The notes beneath the pieces were generated by a model. That model had not been told where the DNA came from. It saw nothing but the letters and a program-made list of their open reading frames with translations, and did not search any database. The position numbers and the translations under genes were made by a program. A stretch of 64,000 bases of DNA from Micromonospora cathayae (GTDB taxonomy: Bacteria > Actinomycetota > Actinomycetes > Mycobacteriales > Micromonosporaceae). This document shows positions 48,811 through 57,590 of the stretch, one piece after another; the first letter of the stretch is position 1, and the number at the start of each line of letters is the position of its first letter. Where the stretch lies: contig NZ_CP118615.1 in NCBI RefSeq assembly GCF_028993575.1, positions 1,674,001 through 1,738,000 of the forward strand, read 5' to 3'.

Positions 48811-50736
48811 GTGGAAGAGACTGTGCGTTACGCAGAGGCCACGGGTCTCCTCGGCAGCGTCTGGCTGCTGGTGGCGATCCCGCTGGTCAGCGCGGCGATC
48901 CTGCTGCTGCTCGGGCGGCGGGCCGACCGCTGGGGGCACTGGCTCGGGGTGGCCGCGATCGGGGCCGCGTTCGTGCTGGGTCTCAGCTACTTCTTCCAGC
49001 TGCGCGGCCTGGAGAACAAATCCGTCGAGCTGAGCCTCTGGGACTTCATCACCGTCGGTGACCTCCGGGTGGACTTCGGCCTGCTGTTCGACCCGCTGGC
49101 CGCGGTCTTCGTCCTGCTGATCACCGGGGTGGGCTTCCTGATCCACCTGTACGCGGTGGAGTACATGGCGCACGACGCCGGCCGGCGGCGCTTCTTCGCG
49201 TACTTCAACCTGTTCGTCGCGGCCATGCTGCTGCTGGTGCTCGGCAACAACTACGTGATGCTGTACTTCGGCTGGGAGGGCGTCGGTCTGGCGTCGTACC
49301 TGCTGATCAGCTTCTGGACCGACCGGCCGAGCGCGGCGACCGCCGGCAAGAAGGCGTTCCTGATGAACCGGGTCGGCGACGCCGGCCTGGCCATCGGCAT
49401 CTTCATCATGTTCGCCACTCTCGGCACCACCCAGTACGACGAGGTCTTCAACGGGGTCAGCGGCCTGGCCGGCGGCACCGTGCTCGCGCTGGGTCTGCTG
49501 CTGCTGCTCGGCGCGACCGGCAAGTCCGGCCAGTTCCCGCTCCAGGCGTGGCTCCCGGACGCGATGGAGGGCCCGACCCCGGTGTCGGCGCTCATCCACG
49601 CGGCCACCATGGTCACCGCCGGCGTCTACCTGATCGCCCGGTCCAACCCGGTGTTCTCCGCCAACGAGACGCTCCAGCTCGTGGTGGTCAGCGTCGGTGC
49701 GCTCACCCTGCTGCTGGGCTGCATCATCGGCGCGGCCAAGGACGACATCAAGCGGGTACTGGCCTGGTCGACGGTGAGCCAGATCGGCTACATGTTCCTC
49801 GGTGTCGGGCTGGGCGGCGCGGCGTACGCGCTGGCCATCGTGCACCTGCTGGCGCACGGCTTCTTCAAGGCCAATATGTTCCTCGGGGCCGGTTCGGTCA
49901 TGCACGGCATGAAGGACCAGGTGGACATCCGCCGCTTCGGTGGCCTGGCCAAGCACATGAAGATCACCTGGATCACCTTCATGATGGGCTGGCTCGCCAT
50001 CATCGGCATGTTCCCGTTCTCCGGCTTCTTCTCCAAGGAGCCGATCATCGTGGCCGCGTTCGAGCGCGACGACTGGACGGCCTGGCTGTTCGGTGGTGCC
50101 GCGCTGCTCGGTGCCGGGCTGACCGCGTTCTACATGACCCGGCTGTTCGTGCTCACCTTCCACGGGCCGAAGCGGTGGACCGAGGACATCGACCACCCGC
50201 ACGAGTCGCCGGCCCTGATGACCATCCCGCTGATCCTGCTGGCGATCGGTTCGGTCGGCGCCGGTTTCCTGCTCGCCACCTCGGTACCGGACTGGCTGAC
50301 CGCCACCGCCGGGCTGGGCGGCGAGGCCGAGGAGCACGAGGCGGTCCTGTCGCACACCGTCATCACCATCCTGTCGCTGCTGGTCACGGCGCTGGGTGTC
50401 GGGCTGGCCTGGACGCTGTTCCGCAACGGCACCGCCACCACGCCGCAGCCGGCCGGGGTGCTGGTCACCGCCGCCCGGCGCAACCTCTACACCGACGCCT
50501 TCAACGAGGCGGTCTTCGAGAAGCCCGGCATCTTCCTCACCCGGGCGCTCGTCTACCTCGACAACCGGGGCGTCGACGGCCTGGTCAACGGGCTCGCCGC
50601 CGGGGTCGGCGGTGGTTCGGGTCGGCTCCGGCGGCTCCAGACCGGCTTCGTCCGGTCGTACGCGACGTCGATCCTGACCGGCGCGCTGCTGGTGGTCGCC
50701 GCGTTCCTGGCCGTACAGGCGGGGTGGTTGGCGTGA
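48811..50736 (+). CDS. nuoL: NADH-quinone oxidoreductase subunit L
   Basis: NuoL is the largest antiporter-like proton-pumping subunit. The 641-residue protein has about 15 transmembrane helices, MLYFGWEGVGLASYLLISFW and GKSGQFPLQAWLPDAMEGPTPVSALIHAATMVTAGVYL-type conserved region. GTG 48811 is 12 bp after nuoK. The stop is overlapped by a GTG that opens a 22-codon frame before nuoM. Confidence 0.95.
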   Translation: MEETVRYAEATGLLGSVWLLVAIPLVSAAILLLLGRRADRWGHWLGVAAIGAAFVLGLSYFFQLRGLENKSVELSLWDFITVGDLRVDFGLLFDPLAAVFVLLITGVGFLIHLYAVEYMAHDAGRRRFFAYFNLFVAAMLLLVLGNNYVMLYFGWEGVGLASYLLISFWTDRPSAATAGKKAFLMNRVGDAGLAIGIFIMFATLGTTQYDEVFNGVSGLAGGTVLALGLLLLLGATGKSGQFPLQAWLPDAMEGPTPVSALIHAATMVTAGVYLIARSNPVFSANETLQLVVVSVGALTLLLGCIIGAAKDDIKRVLAWSTVSQIGYMFLGVGLGGAAYALAIVHLLAHGFFKANMFLGAGSVMHGMKDQVDIRRFGGLAKHMKITWITFMMGWLAIIGMFPFSGFFSKEPIIVAAFERDDWTAWLFGGAALLGAGLTAFYMTRLFVLTFHGPKRWTEDIDHPHESPALMTIPLILLAIGSVGAGFLLATSVPDWLTATAGLGGEAEEHEAVLSHTVITILSLLVTALGVGLAWTLFRNGTATTPQPAGVLVTAARRNLYTDAFNEAVFEKPGIFLTRALVYLDNRGVDGLVNGLAAGVGGGSGRLRRLQTGFVRSYATSILTGALLVVAAFLAVQAGWLA

Positions 50737-50801
50737 TCGACCTCTTCCTGGCCGCCACTGCCGGCGGACCGCGCAGTCACGACGGAGGTAAGGCCGCATA
50801 A
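50733..50801 (+). CDS. 22-residue micro-ORF coupling nuoL to nuoM
   Basis: GTG 50733 overlaps the nuoL TGA (GTGA). The frame encodes VIDLFLAATAGG and ends GGKAA; its TAA (50799-50801) shares a base with the nuoM ATG (TAATG). A GGAGG before the nuoM start lies inside it. It is unrelated in sequence to the 59-bp repeats. Whether the peptide is made or matters is unknown. Confidence 0.45.
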   Translation: MIDLFLAATAGGPRSHDGGKAA

Positions 50802-52333
50802 TGTCCGACTTCCCCTTCCTCTCGGTGCTGACCGTCGCGCCGCTGGTCGGCGCGCTGATCGTGGCTCTCCTGCCGCGCAGCCGGCCGGAGTTCGCCAAGC
50901 AGGTCGCGTTCGTCTGGTCGCTGGCGGTGCTGGCGCTGACCGTGGTCATGTGGATCACCTTCAAGGCCGGCGGCGAGCGGTTCCAGTTCCGCGAGTCCTA
51001 CACCTGGATCCCGCAGTGGGACGCCCGGTTCACCTTCGCCGCCGACGGCATCGCCCTGGTCATGCTGATGCTGATCGGGGTGCTGGTGCCGCTGGTGATC
51101 CTGGCCTCCTGGCACGACGCCGAGCAGTCCAAGCGGTCCGTGCCGGTCTACTTCGCGCTGCTGCTGGTCCTCGAGAGCACGATGATCGGCGTCTTCGCCG
51201 CCGCCGACGTCTTCCTGTTCTACGTGTTCTTCGAGGTCATGCTGGTGCCGATGTACTTCATCATCGGCAGCTACGGCGGCCACCAGCGGCAGTACGCGGC
51301 GGTGAAGTTCTTCCTGTACTCGCTGGTCGGCGGTCTGTTCATGCTGGCCGCGGTGATCGGCCTGTGGGTGGTCGGCGGGAAGACCTTCGACTGGCAGACC
51401 CTGGTGCAGGCGGACATCTCCACCGGCACCGAGCGCTGGCTGTTCCTCGGCTTCTTCGTCGCCTTCGCGATCAAGGCACCGTTCTTCCCGTTCCACACCT
51501 GGCTGCCGGACGCCGGTGGGGCGGCCCCGGCCGGTTCCGCCGCGCTGCTGGTCGGCGTGATGGACAAGGTCGGCACGTTCGGCATCCTGCGGTACTGCCT
51601 GCCGATGTTCCCGGAGGCGTCGAAGTGGTTCGCGCCGTGGGCGCTGGCGCTGGGCGTGATCGGCATCATCTACGCCGCGCTGCTGGCGGTCGGGCAGAAC
51701 GACCTGAAGCGGCTGGTGTCGTACACCTCGATCGCGCACTTCGGCTTCATCGGGGTGGGCATCTTCGCCTTCACCACCCAGGCCGGCACCGGCGCGGTGC
51801 TCTACATGGTCAACCACGGGCTCGCCACCGGCCTGCTCTTCCTGGTGGTGGGCATGCTGATCGCCCGGCGCGGCTCGGCCCTGATCAGCGACTTCGGCGG
51901 CGCGGGCAAGCTGGTCCCGGTGCTGGCCGGGGTGCTGTTCTTCGCCGGTCTGGCCTCGCTGGCGCTGCCCGGCACCGCGCCGTTCATCTCCGAGTTCCTG
52001 GTGCTGATCGGCACGTTCACGGTGAACAAGCCGGTCGCGGTGATCGCCACCCTGGGCATCATCCTGGCCGCCGCGTACGTGCTGTGGATGGTGCAGCGCA
52101 CCACGCAGGGGACGCTGAACCCGGCCCTGACCGAGGTCGAGGGCATGAAGCGGGACCTGAACCTGCGCGAGAAGGTCGTGGTCGCCCCGCTGATCGCGCT
52201 GATCGTGCTGCTCGGCTTCTATCCGAAGCCGCTCACCGATGTCATCAACCCCGCCGTCCAGGCGACCATGCAGGACGTCGGCAAGACCGACCCCGCCCCG
52301 ACGGTCGGTAGCGTCCAGGAGGCAGCAAAGTGA
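50801..52333 (+). CDS. nuoM: NADH-quinone oxidoreductase subunit M
   Basis: NuoM is an antiporter-like membrane subunit. The 510-residue protein has about 14 transmembrane helices, FYVFFEVMLVPMYFIIG and the conserved AFAIKAPFFPFHTWLPDAG. ATG 50801 has GGAGG about 10 nt upstream. The stop overlaps the nuoN GTG. Confidence 0.96.
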   Translation: MSDFPFLSVLTVAPLVGALIVALLPRSRPEFAKQVAFVWSLAVLALTVVMWITFKAGGERFQFRESYTWIPQWDARFTFAADGIALVMLMLIGVLVPLVILASWHDAEQSKRSVPVYFALLLVLESTMIGVFAAADVFLFYVFFEVMLVPMYFIIGSYGGHQRQYAAVKFFLYSLVGGLFMLAAVIGLWVVGGKTFDWQTLVQADISTGTERWLFLGFFVAFAIKAPFFPFHTWLPDAGGAAPAGSAALLVGVMDKVGTFGILRYCLPMFPEASKWFAPWALALGVIGIIYAALLAVGQNDLKRLVSYTSIAHFGFIGVGIFAFTTQAGTGAVLYMVNHGLATGLLFLVVGMLIARRGSALISDFGGAGKLVPVLAGVLFFAGLASLALPGTAPFISEFLVLIGTFTVNKPVAVIATLGIILAAAYVLWMVQRTTQGTLNPALTEVEGMKRDLNLREKVVVAPLIALIVLLGFYPKPLTDVINPAVQATMQDVGKTDPAPTVGSVQEAAK

Positions 52334-53886
52334 CCGAGCAGCTCCAGTTGCCGTCGATCAACTATCTGGCGCTCCTGCCGATTCTGATCATGCTGGGCGC
52401 CGCCCTGTTCGGCGTCCTGGTCGAGGCGTTCGTGCCGCGCCGGGGCCGCCACTCGACCCAGCTGGTGCTGGCGCTGGCCGCGGTGGTCGGCGCGTTCGTG
52501 GCGGTGGTCTTCGCCGACGACCGGCGCGGCATCACCATCGGCGGGGCGATCGCGGTGGACGGGCCGACGCTCTTCCTCCAGGGCGGCATCCTGATCCTCG
52601 CGGCGGTGGCGCTGCTGATGATCGGCGAGCGGACCGTGGAGCGGGGCGGCGCGTTCGTGGCCCAGGCCGCGGTCACCGCCGAGTCGGCCGACGACCGGCG
52701 GCAGGCCGAGGGGCAGAACGGCACCACCGAGATCTACCCGCTGACCAGCTTCGCCATCGCCGGCATGCTGATCTTCGTGGCGGCGAATGACCTGCTGACC
52801 ATGTTCATCGCCCTCGAGGTGTTCTCGTTGCCGCTCTACCTGCTCTGCGCGCTGGCCCGTCGCCGGCGGCTGCTGAGCCAGGAAGCCGCGATGAAGTACT
52901 TTCTGCTCGGCGCGTACGCCTCGGCGTTCTTCCTGTTCGGTGTGGCGCTGGTCTACGGGTTCACCTCGGGCATCCCGAACCGCGAGGCCGGGGTGGACAT
53001 GAACACCATCGCCGCCGCGGTGACCGAGTCGACCTCCAGCCGGGTGCTGCTCTTCGCCGGTATCGCGCTGATCTCCATCGGTCTGCTGTTCAAGGCCGCG
53101 GCGGCCCCGTTCCACGTCTGGACGCCGGACGTCTACCAGGGCGCGCCCACCCCGATCACCGGGTTCATGGCCGCCTGCACCAAGGTCGCCGCGTTCGGCG
53201 CGCTGCTGCGGATCTTCCACGTGGCGTTCGGCGGGGCGGCCTGGGACTTCACCCCGGTGCTGGGCGCGGTGGCGGTGCTCACCATGCTGGTCGGCGCGGT
53301 GCTGGCGGTCACCCAGACCGACATCAAGCGGCTGCTGGCGTACTCGTCCATCGCGAACGCCGGCTACCTGCTGGTCGGGGTGCTCGCCCCGGGCAGCGAG
53401 GGCCTCTCCGGCACGATGTTCTACCTGGTCGCGTACGGCTTCTCGGTGCTGGCCGCGTTCGCGGTGGTCACCCTGGTCCGGGACGCCGACGGCGAGGCCA
53501 CCCACCTGTCCCGCTGGGCCGGGTTGGGCCGGCGGTCGCCGTTCTACGCCGCGCTGTTCACCTTCATCCTGCTGGCCTTCGCGGGTATCCCGCTGACCAG
53601 CGGCTTCATGAGCAAGGTCGCGGTCTTCGGTCCGGCCCTGGACGGCGGCCAGGCGTGGCTGGTGGTCGCCGGTGTGCTGACGAGCATGGTGCTGGCCTTC
53701 CCGTACCTGCGGGTCGTGGTGATGATGTGGCTCTCCGAGCCGGGTGACGCCACCCCGACCGTCACCGTGCCCGGCGGGCTGACCGCCGCCGCGCTGATGA
53801 TCGGTGTGGCCGCCACGCTGATCCTGGGCGTGGCCCCGGCCCCGCTGTTGGACCTGGCCGACGGAGCCGCCCAGTTCATTCGGTGA
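52330..53886 (+). CDS. nuoN: NADH-quinone oxidoreductase subunit N
   Basis: NuoN is the third antiporter-like subunit and the last gene of the operon. The 518-residue protein has about 14 transmembrane helices, TMFIALEVFSLPLYLL, FKAAAAPFHVWTPDVYQGAP and YSSIANAGYLLVG. GTG 52330 overlaps the nuoM stop. A 16-bp hairpin follows after 24 bp. Confidence 0.96.
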   Translation: MTEQLQLPSINYLALLPILIMLGAALFGVLVEAFVPRRGRHSTQLVLALAAVVGAFVAVVFADDRRGITIGGAIAVDGPTLFLQGGILILAAVALLMIGERTVERGGAFVAQAAVTAESADDRRQAEGQNGTTEIYPLTSFAIAGMLIFVAANDLLTMFIALEVFSLPLYLLCALARRRRLLSQEAAMKYFLLGAYASAFFLFGVALVYGFTSGIPNREAGVDMNTIAAAVTESTSSRVLLFAGIALISIGLLFKAAAAPFHVWTPDVYQGAPTPITGFMAACTKVAAFGALLRIFHVAFGGAAWDFTPVLGAVAVLTMLVGAVLAVTQTDIKRLLAYSSIANAGYLLVGVLAPGSEGLSGTMFYLVAYGFSVLAAFAVVTLVRDADGEATHLSRWAGLGRRSPFYAALFTFILLAFAGIPLTSGFMSKVAVFGPALDGGQAWLVVAGVLTSMVLAFPYLRVVVMMWLSEPGDATPTVTVPGGLTAAALMIGVAATLILGVAPAPLLDLADGAAQFIR

Positions 53887-53910
53887 CCGACCCGGCCGTT
53901 CCGTTCCGGC

Positions 53911-53950
53911 CGCAGCCGCCGTACCCGTTCACCCGGGTACGGCGGCTGCC
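53911..53950 (+). terminator. strong hairpin terminator of the nuo operon
   Basis: GCAGCCGCCGTACCC (53912-53926) pairs with GGGTACGGCGGCTGC (53935-53949), extendable by one G-C pair inside. It is followed by a C-rich tract (about 53950-54000). The hairpin lies 24 bp after the nuoN stop. Confidence 0.88.
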
Positions 53951-54009
53951 CCCGTTGCACCCCCACCCCCCCCACCCCCTGCCCCCCACCCCCCAACCCG
54001 CTTCGCCCT

Positions 54010-54071
54010 GTTGACCATGAAGTTGTTGTCGTCCGCATCGGCGTGTCGCGGGCAGTAACTTCATGATCAAC
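54010..54071 (+). repeat. 15-bp inverted repeat (GTTGAYCATGAAGTT) with C-rich tract upstream
   Basis: Arms are 54010-54024 and 54057-54071 with one mismatch and a 32-nt spacer. The sequence is markedly more AT-rich than its surroundings. It lies between the nuo terminator and the polyprenyl synthase gene. It could be an operator, a cruciform or the remains of a mobile element. Confidence 0.75.
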
Positions 54072-54125
54072 GCGGGTGGCGGCGGGCGGGCCTGCCCCGA
54101 CCGGACGGGGTCGAGTGGGTGTGGC

Positions 54126-55211
54126 ATGGTTGAGAGCGTGGAGACAGCGGCTGGCCAGCGAACAGGTGCCACCGGCTCCGGCAGTCGCCGGAGCCGGCCG
54201 AGCGTGGGTCAGTTCGACTCGCTCGGGCTCTACCTCGCCGACTCCCGGATCGAGGCGTCCGTGCTCGGGCTGCTCGAGACGGTCGAGACCGAGCTGAGGT
54301 CGAGCGTGGCGAGCGCGGACCCGCTCGTCACCGAGGCGGCCCGGCACCTGGTGGAGGCCGGTGGGAAGCGGTTCCGCCCGCTGCTGGTGGCGTTGGGCGC
54401 CCAGTTCGGCGATCCGACCGGCGCGCAGGTCGTCCCGGCGGCGGTGGTGATGGAACTCACCCACCTGGCGACGCTCTACCACGACGACGTGATGGACGAG
54501 GCCGCCGTGCGCCGGGGCGCGCCCAGCGCCAACTCCCGGTGGACCAACTCGGTGGCCATCCTGGTCGGCGACTACCTGTTCGCCCGCGCCGCCGACATCG
54601 CGGCCGACCTGGGAACCGAGGCGGTCCGGCTCCAGGCGCGGACCTTCGCCCGGCTGGTGCACGGCCAGATCGCCGAGACGGTCGGCCCGCGCGCCGGTGA
54701 CGACCCGGTCCAGCACTACCTGCACGTGATCGCCGAGAAGACCGGCTCGCTGATCGCCACCTCGGCCCGGTTCGGCGGCATGTTCGGTGGTGCGCCGGCC
54801 GCGCACACCGAGGCCCTCGCCGGGTACGGCGAGACCATCGGGTTGGCGTTCCAGCTCTCCGACGACCTGCTGGACATCTCCTCCGAGTCGGTGCAGTCGG
54901 GCAAGACCCCGGGCACCGACCTGCGGGAGGGGGTCCCCACCCTGCCGGTGCTGTACGCGCTCGCCTCGGACGACGCGGACGCCGCCTCGGTGCGGCTGCG
55001 GGAGATCCTGGCCACCGGTCCGCTCACCGACGACGAGCTGCACGCCGAGGCGCTCGGCCTGCTCCGCGAGTCCCCGGCGCTGAAGCGGGCCCGGGAGACG
55101 GTGCGCAGCTACGCCGAGGACGCCCGCGAGCAGCTCGCCCCGCTCCCGGAAGGGCCGGCCCGGCGGGCCCTGGAGTCGCTCTGCGACTTCGTCGCCGACC
55201 GGACGAGCTGA
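54126..55211 (+). CDS. long-chain polyprenyl diphosphate synthase (menaquinone side chain)
   Basis: The 361-residue trans-prenyltransferase has both Asp-rich motifs, YHDDVMDEAAVRRG (DDxxD) and LSDDLLDISS, plus VEAGGKRFRPLL and KTPGTDLREGV. It is a HepT/IspB-type enzyme that builds the isoprenoid tail of menaquinone; chain length (probably nonaprenyl or similar) cannot be read from sequence. The start is ambiguous between ATG 54126 and GTG 54138; the upstream ATG 54063 lies in the inverted repeat and is unlikely. It sits just downstream of nuoN, near menG and menJ. The last five codons and the stop are echoed three times by tandem repeats downstream. Confidence 0.87.
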   Translation: MVESVETAAGQRTGATGSGSRRSRPSVGQFDSLGLYLADSRIEASVLGLLETVETELRSSVASADPLVTEAARHLVEAGGKRFRPLLVALGAQFGDPTGAQVVPAAVVMELTHLATLYHDDVMDEAAVRRGAPSANSRWTNSVAILVGDYLFARAADIAADLGTEAVRLQARTFARLVHGQIAETVGPRAGDDPVQHYLHVIAEKTGSLIATSARFGGMFGGAPAAHTEALAGYGETIGLAFQLSDDLLDISSESVQSGKTPGTDLREGVPTLPVLYALASDDADAASVRLREILATGPLTDDELHAEALGLLRESPALKRARETVRSYAEDAREQLAPLPEGPARRALESLCDFVADRTS

Positions 55212-55264
55212 CGGGACGGGTCGACCGCACGAGCTGACCCGCACGGACTGACCGCACGAGCTGA
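55197..55264 (+). repeat. tandem copies of the polyprenyl synthase 3' end
   Basis: GACCGGACGAGCTGA (55197-55211, the last codons and stop) recurs as GACCGCACGAGCTGA at 55223-55237 and 55250-55264, spaced 26 and 27 bp, and in part after that. The downstream copies are not in a long frame. Confidence 0.7.
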
Positions 55265-55346
55265 GCGGACGGACTGACCGGCCCCGCCGACGCCGGCCGG
55301 GCCCCGGTCCCGGGTCAGCCGGGTGGCGTGGTGGTCGTGACCCTGA

Positions 55347-56555
55347 TCAGCCGGGCACCGTCGCGGTGGTGGTGGCCGGCCGGGGGAGGTTCCGGGTGGC
55401 GGTCAGCATCAGGGTGGCGGCGAGCAGCATCGCCAGCGCCGCCGTGAGCCACATGGCGGGGTAGCCGAGCTGAGCGGCCAGCGGGCCGAGGGTGAGCGGG
55501 CCGAGGCAGCCGCCCGCGTACACGCCGGTCTGCGTGATCGAGGTGGCGGCGGCCGGGCTCTGCGGGTGCAGCTGCACCACGGCGAAGTTCATCACGCCGG
55601 GCCAGGCCCAGCCCAGGCCGAAGCCGAGCAGCACCCCGACGACCAACGGCCCGGTGCCGGCCACCGCGAGCAGCGCCAGCCCCAGCGCGCCCACCACCAG
55701 CATGCCGGCGATCCCCGTCAGGTGGCCGCCGGTCCGCCGGTCGGCGAGCCAGCCGAACCCCACCCGGGCCAGCACGCAGGCCACACTGCCCAGGGTCAGG
55801 GTCAGCCCGGCCAGCCCGGGTGCCAGCCCCCGGCCGGCGGCCGAGTCGACCAGGAAGGTGCCGAGCGCGTTCGCGGCGGCGGCGGCCAGCGTCGCGGCCA
55901 CCCCGATCAGCACGAGGGCCGCAGCGGGCCGGCCCCGACCGCCGCCGCCGGGTCGGCGGACCGGTCCGGCCGGCTCCCGGGGTACGGCGAACAGGGCGGC
56001 GACCGCCGCGACCGCCGCGATCACGAACGCCCACCGCCAGCCGGCGGTCAGCGCGACGGCCGGGACGGCCGCCCCGGCCAGCAGGGTGGCGACCGGTACG
56101 GCGGCCTGCTTGACGCCGAACGACAGGCCCTGCCGGTGGGCGGGCACGTGGCGGGCCAGGGCGGTGTTGCTGGCCAACTGGCCGAGGGCGTTCGCCGTGG
56201 CGCTGACCGCCAGCAGGGCGAGCAGCACCGGGTACGAGCGGGCGAGGGCGGCGACGGCGAGCAGGCTGGCGGCGGCCAGGCCGATCCCGGTCCGGGCGAC
56301 CCGGGTGGGGCCGTACCGTTCCACCAGCTTCCCGCAGGGCACCGAGGCGAGCGCGCTGACGCCGAAGTAGACCGCCACGGCCACCCCCAGCCCGCTCGGC
56401 GAGAAGCCCAGCTCGTCGCCCATCTGCACGGCCAGGCCGCCGACCAGGAACACCGGCAGGACGCAGGCGACGGTGGTGGTGACCGCGCCGAAGCCGATCC
56501 GTACCGGACGGGTCGACGAGGGCCGGACGGTGGGGGTGGTATCGGTCTCGGTCAT
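55347..56555 (-). CDS. MFS transporter
   Basis: The 402-residue protein has 12 transmembrane helices and major-facilitator loop motifs (GKLVERYGPTRVARTG between helices 2 and 3; GWLADRRTGG between 8 and 9). It resembles exporters of the CynX/NimT or drug-efflux types, so the substrate is not known. It is divergent from an IclR-type regulator gene, which may control it. ATG 56555 is in line with the first helix start about 25 residues later. Confidence 0.83.
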   Translation of the reverse strand: MTETDTTPTVRPSSTRPVRIGFGAVTTTVACVLPVFLVGGLAVQMGDELGFSPSGLGVAVAVYFGVSALASVPCGKLVERYGPTRVARTGIGLAAASLLAVAALARSYPVLLALLAVSATANALGQLASNTALARHVPAHRQGLSFGVKQAAVPVATLLAGAAVPAVALTAGWRWAFVIAAVAAVAALFAVPREPAGPVRRPGGGGRGRPAAALVLIGVAATLAAAAANALGTFLVDSAAGRGLAPGLAGLTLTLGSVACVLARVGFGWLADRRTGGHLTGIAGMLVVGALGLALLAVAGTGPLVVGVLLGFGLGWAWPGVMNFAVVQLHPQSPAAATSITQTGVYAGGCLGPLTLGPLAAQLGYPAMWLTAALAMLLAATLMLTATRNLPRPATTTATVPG

Positions 56556-56689
56556 CGTCCGCGAACCTACCGAGCGGCGGTTACAACCGGCGGGAATCGG
56601 GCGCAGATCACAAGCTGATCAACCCACGGTGTCTGTCGGTACACACACAGTCGACGGATATCTGGCATCCTCGATCGGGCAGGCATTCC

Positions 56690-56716
56690 ACACCACGCCT
56701 GTTTTTCATATGGTGT
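56690..56716 (+). promoter_or_regulatory. inverted repeat ACACCA...TGGTGT before the IclR gene
   Basis: ACACCA (56690-56695) and TGGTGT (56711-56716) are 15 bp apart and lie 25-50 bp before the IclR start, inside an AT-rich stretch. IclR-type regulators bind short palindromes near their own promoters, so this is a candidate operator. Confidence 0.4.
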
Positions 56717-56740
56717 AGATCCCCGGCGGCGGAGGTGGTT

Positions 56741-57523
56741 GTGCGCGACCCCTTGGCGGAACCTTCCGATCTCATCCGCAGCGTGTCCCGCGCGCTACGG
56801 GTCCTCGAGGCGGTCGGTCGAGCTCCGAAGGGCCTGACCGTCAAGCAGATCGCCCGACGCTGCGAGCTGACGGTGGCCACCACCTACCATCTCGTCCGGA
56901 CGCTGGCCTACGAGGGCTACGTGATCCGGCGCGAGGACGGCACGTACATCGTCGGGCTGGAGATCGCCGACCGGTACCGGGAACTCGTCACCGCGTTCCG
57001 GGGGCCGGCGGTGGTCGGCGAGACGCTGCGGCGGGCCGCCGTGGACAGCGGCTACAGCCACTTCCTGGGCCGGTTCGTCGGCGGCCAGGTGGCGATCACC
57101 GCGGTCGCCGAGGGGGGCCGCTCGCCGTACCTGGAGGACCTGGTGCCCGGGTTCGACGAGGCCGCCCACGCGACGGCCCTCGGCAAGGCGCTGCTGGCCA
57201 CGCTCACCGCCGAACAGCGCTTCCGCTACCTGCGGGAGTACGGCATGCGTCCGTTCACCGGAGCCACCCTCACCACGGCCGAGGCGTTCGAGACCGACCT
57301 GGCCGCCGGGGACCGTCGGGGCATGCAGATGGAGCTGGGCCAGTTCCGCCAGGGGGTGGCCTGCGCGGCGGTGCTCGTCGCGCCGGACAAGGACCTCGAG
57401 CGGCGGGTGGTGCTGGCCTGCGCCCTGCCGGCCAGCGAGATGATGACCTCCGCCCGGGTGGTCCGCGCCAAGCTGCTCGCGGTGGCCCGCAACGTCGCCG
57501 ACGGCATCGCCGCCGAACACTGA
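56741..57523 (+). CDS. IclR-family transcriptional regulator
   Basis: The 260-residue protein has an N-terminal IclR winged helix-turn-helix (SRALRVLEAVGRAPKGLTVKQIARRCEL..TTYHLVRTLAYEGYV, about 13-65) and a C-terminal effector-binding domain (ATALGKALLATL and AGDRRGMQMELGQF). GTG 56741 follows a GGAGG site by 5 nt. The divergent MFS gene is the likely target. The effector is unknown. Confidence 0.88.
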   Translation: MRDPLAEPSDLIRSVSRALRVLEAVGRAPKGLTVKQIARRCELTVATTYHLVRTLAYEGYVIRREDGTYIVGLEIADRYRELVTAFRGPAVVGETLRRAAVDSGYSHFLGRFVGGQVAITAVAEGGRSPYLEDLVPGFDEAAHATALGKALLATLTAEQRFRYLREYGMRPFTGATLTTAEAFETDLAAGDRRGMQMELGQFRQGVACAAVLVAPDKDLERRVVLACALPASEMMTSARVVRAKLLAVARNVADGIAAEH

Positions 57524-57548
57524 CCCCGCCGTCCCTATCCGGACCACA

Positions 57549-57582
57549 GGAGGGGCACCCTGCGCGCGCAGGGTGCCCCTCC
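57549..57582. terminator. perfect 34-nt palindromic bidirectional terminator
   Basis: GGAGGGGCACCCTGCG and its exact complement make a hairpin with 14 or more pairs. It lies between the convergent IclR and PhoX genes and can serve both. Confidence 0.92.
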
Positions 57583-57590
57583 GGCGTACC

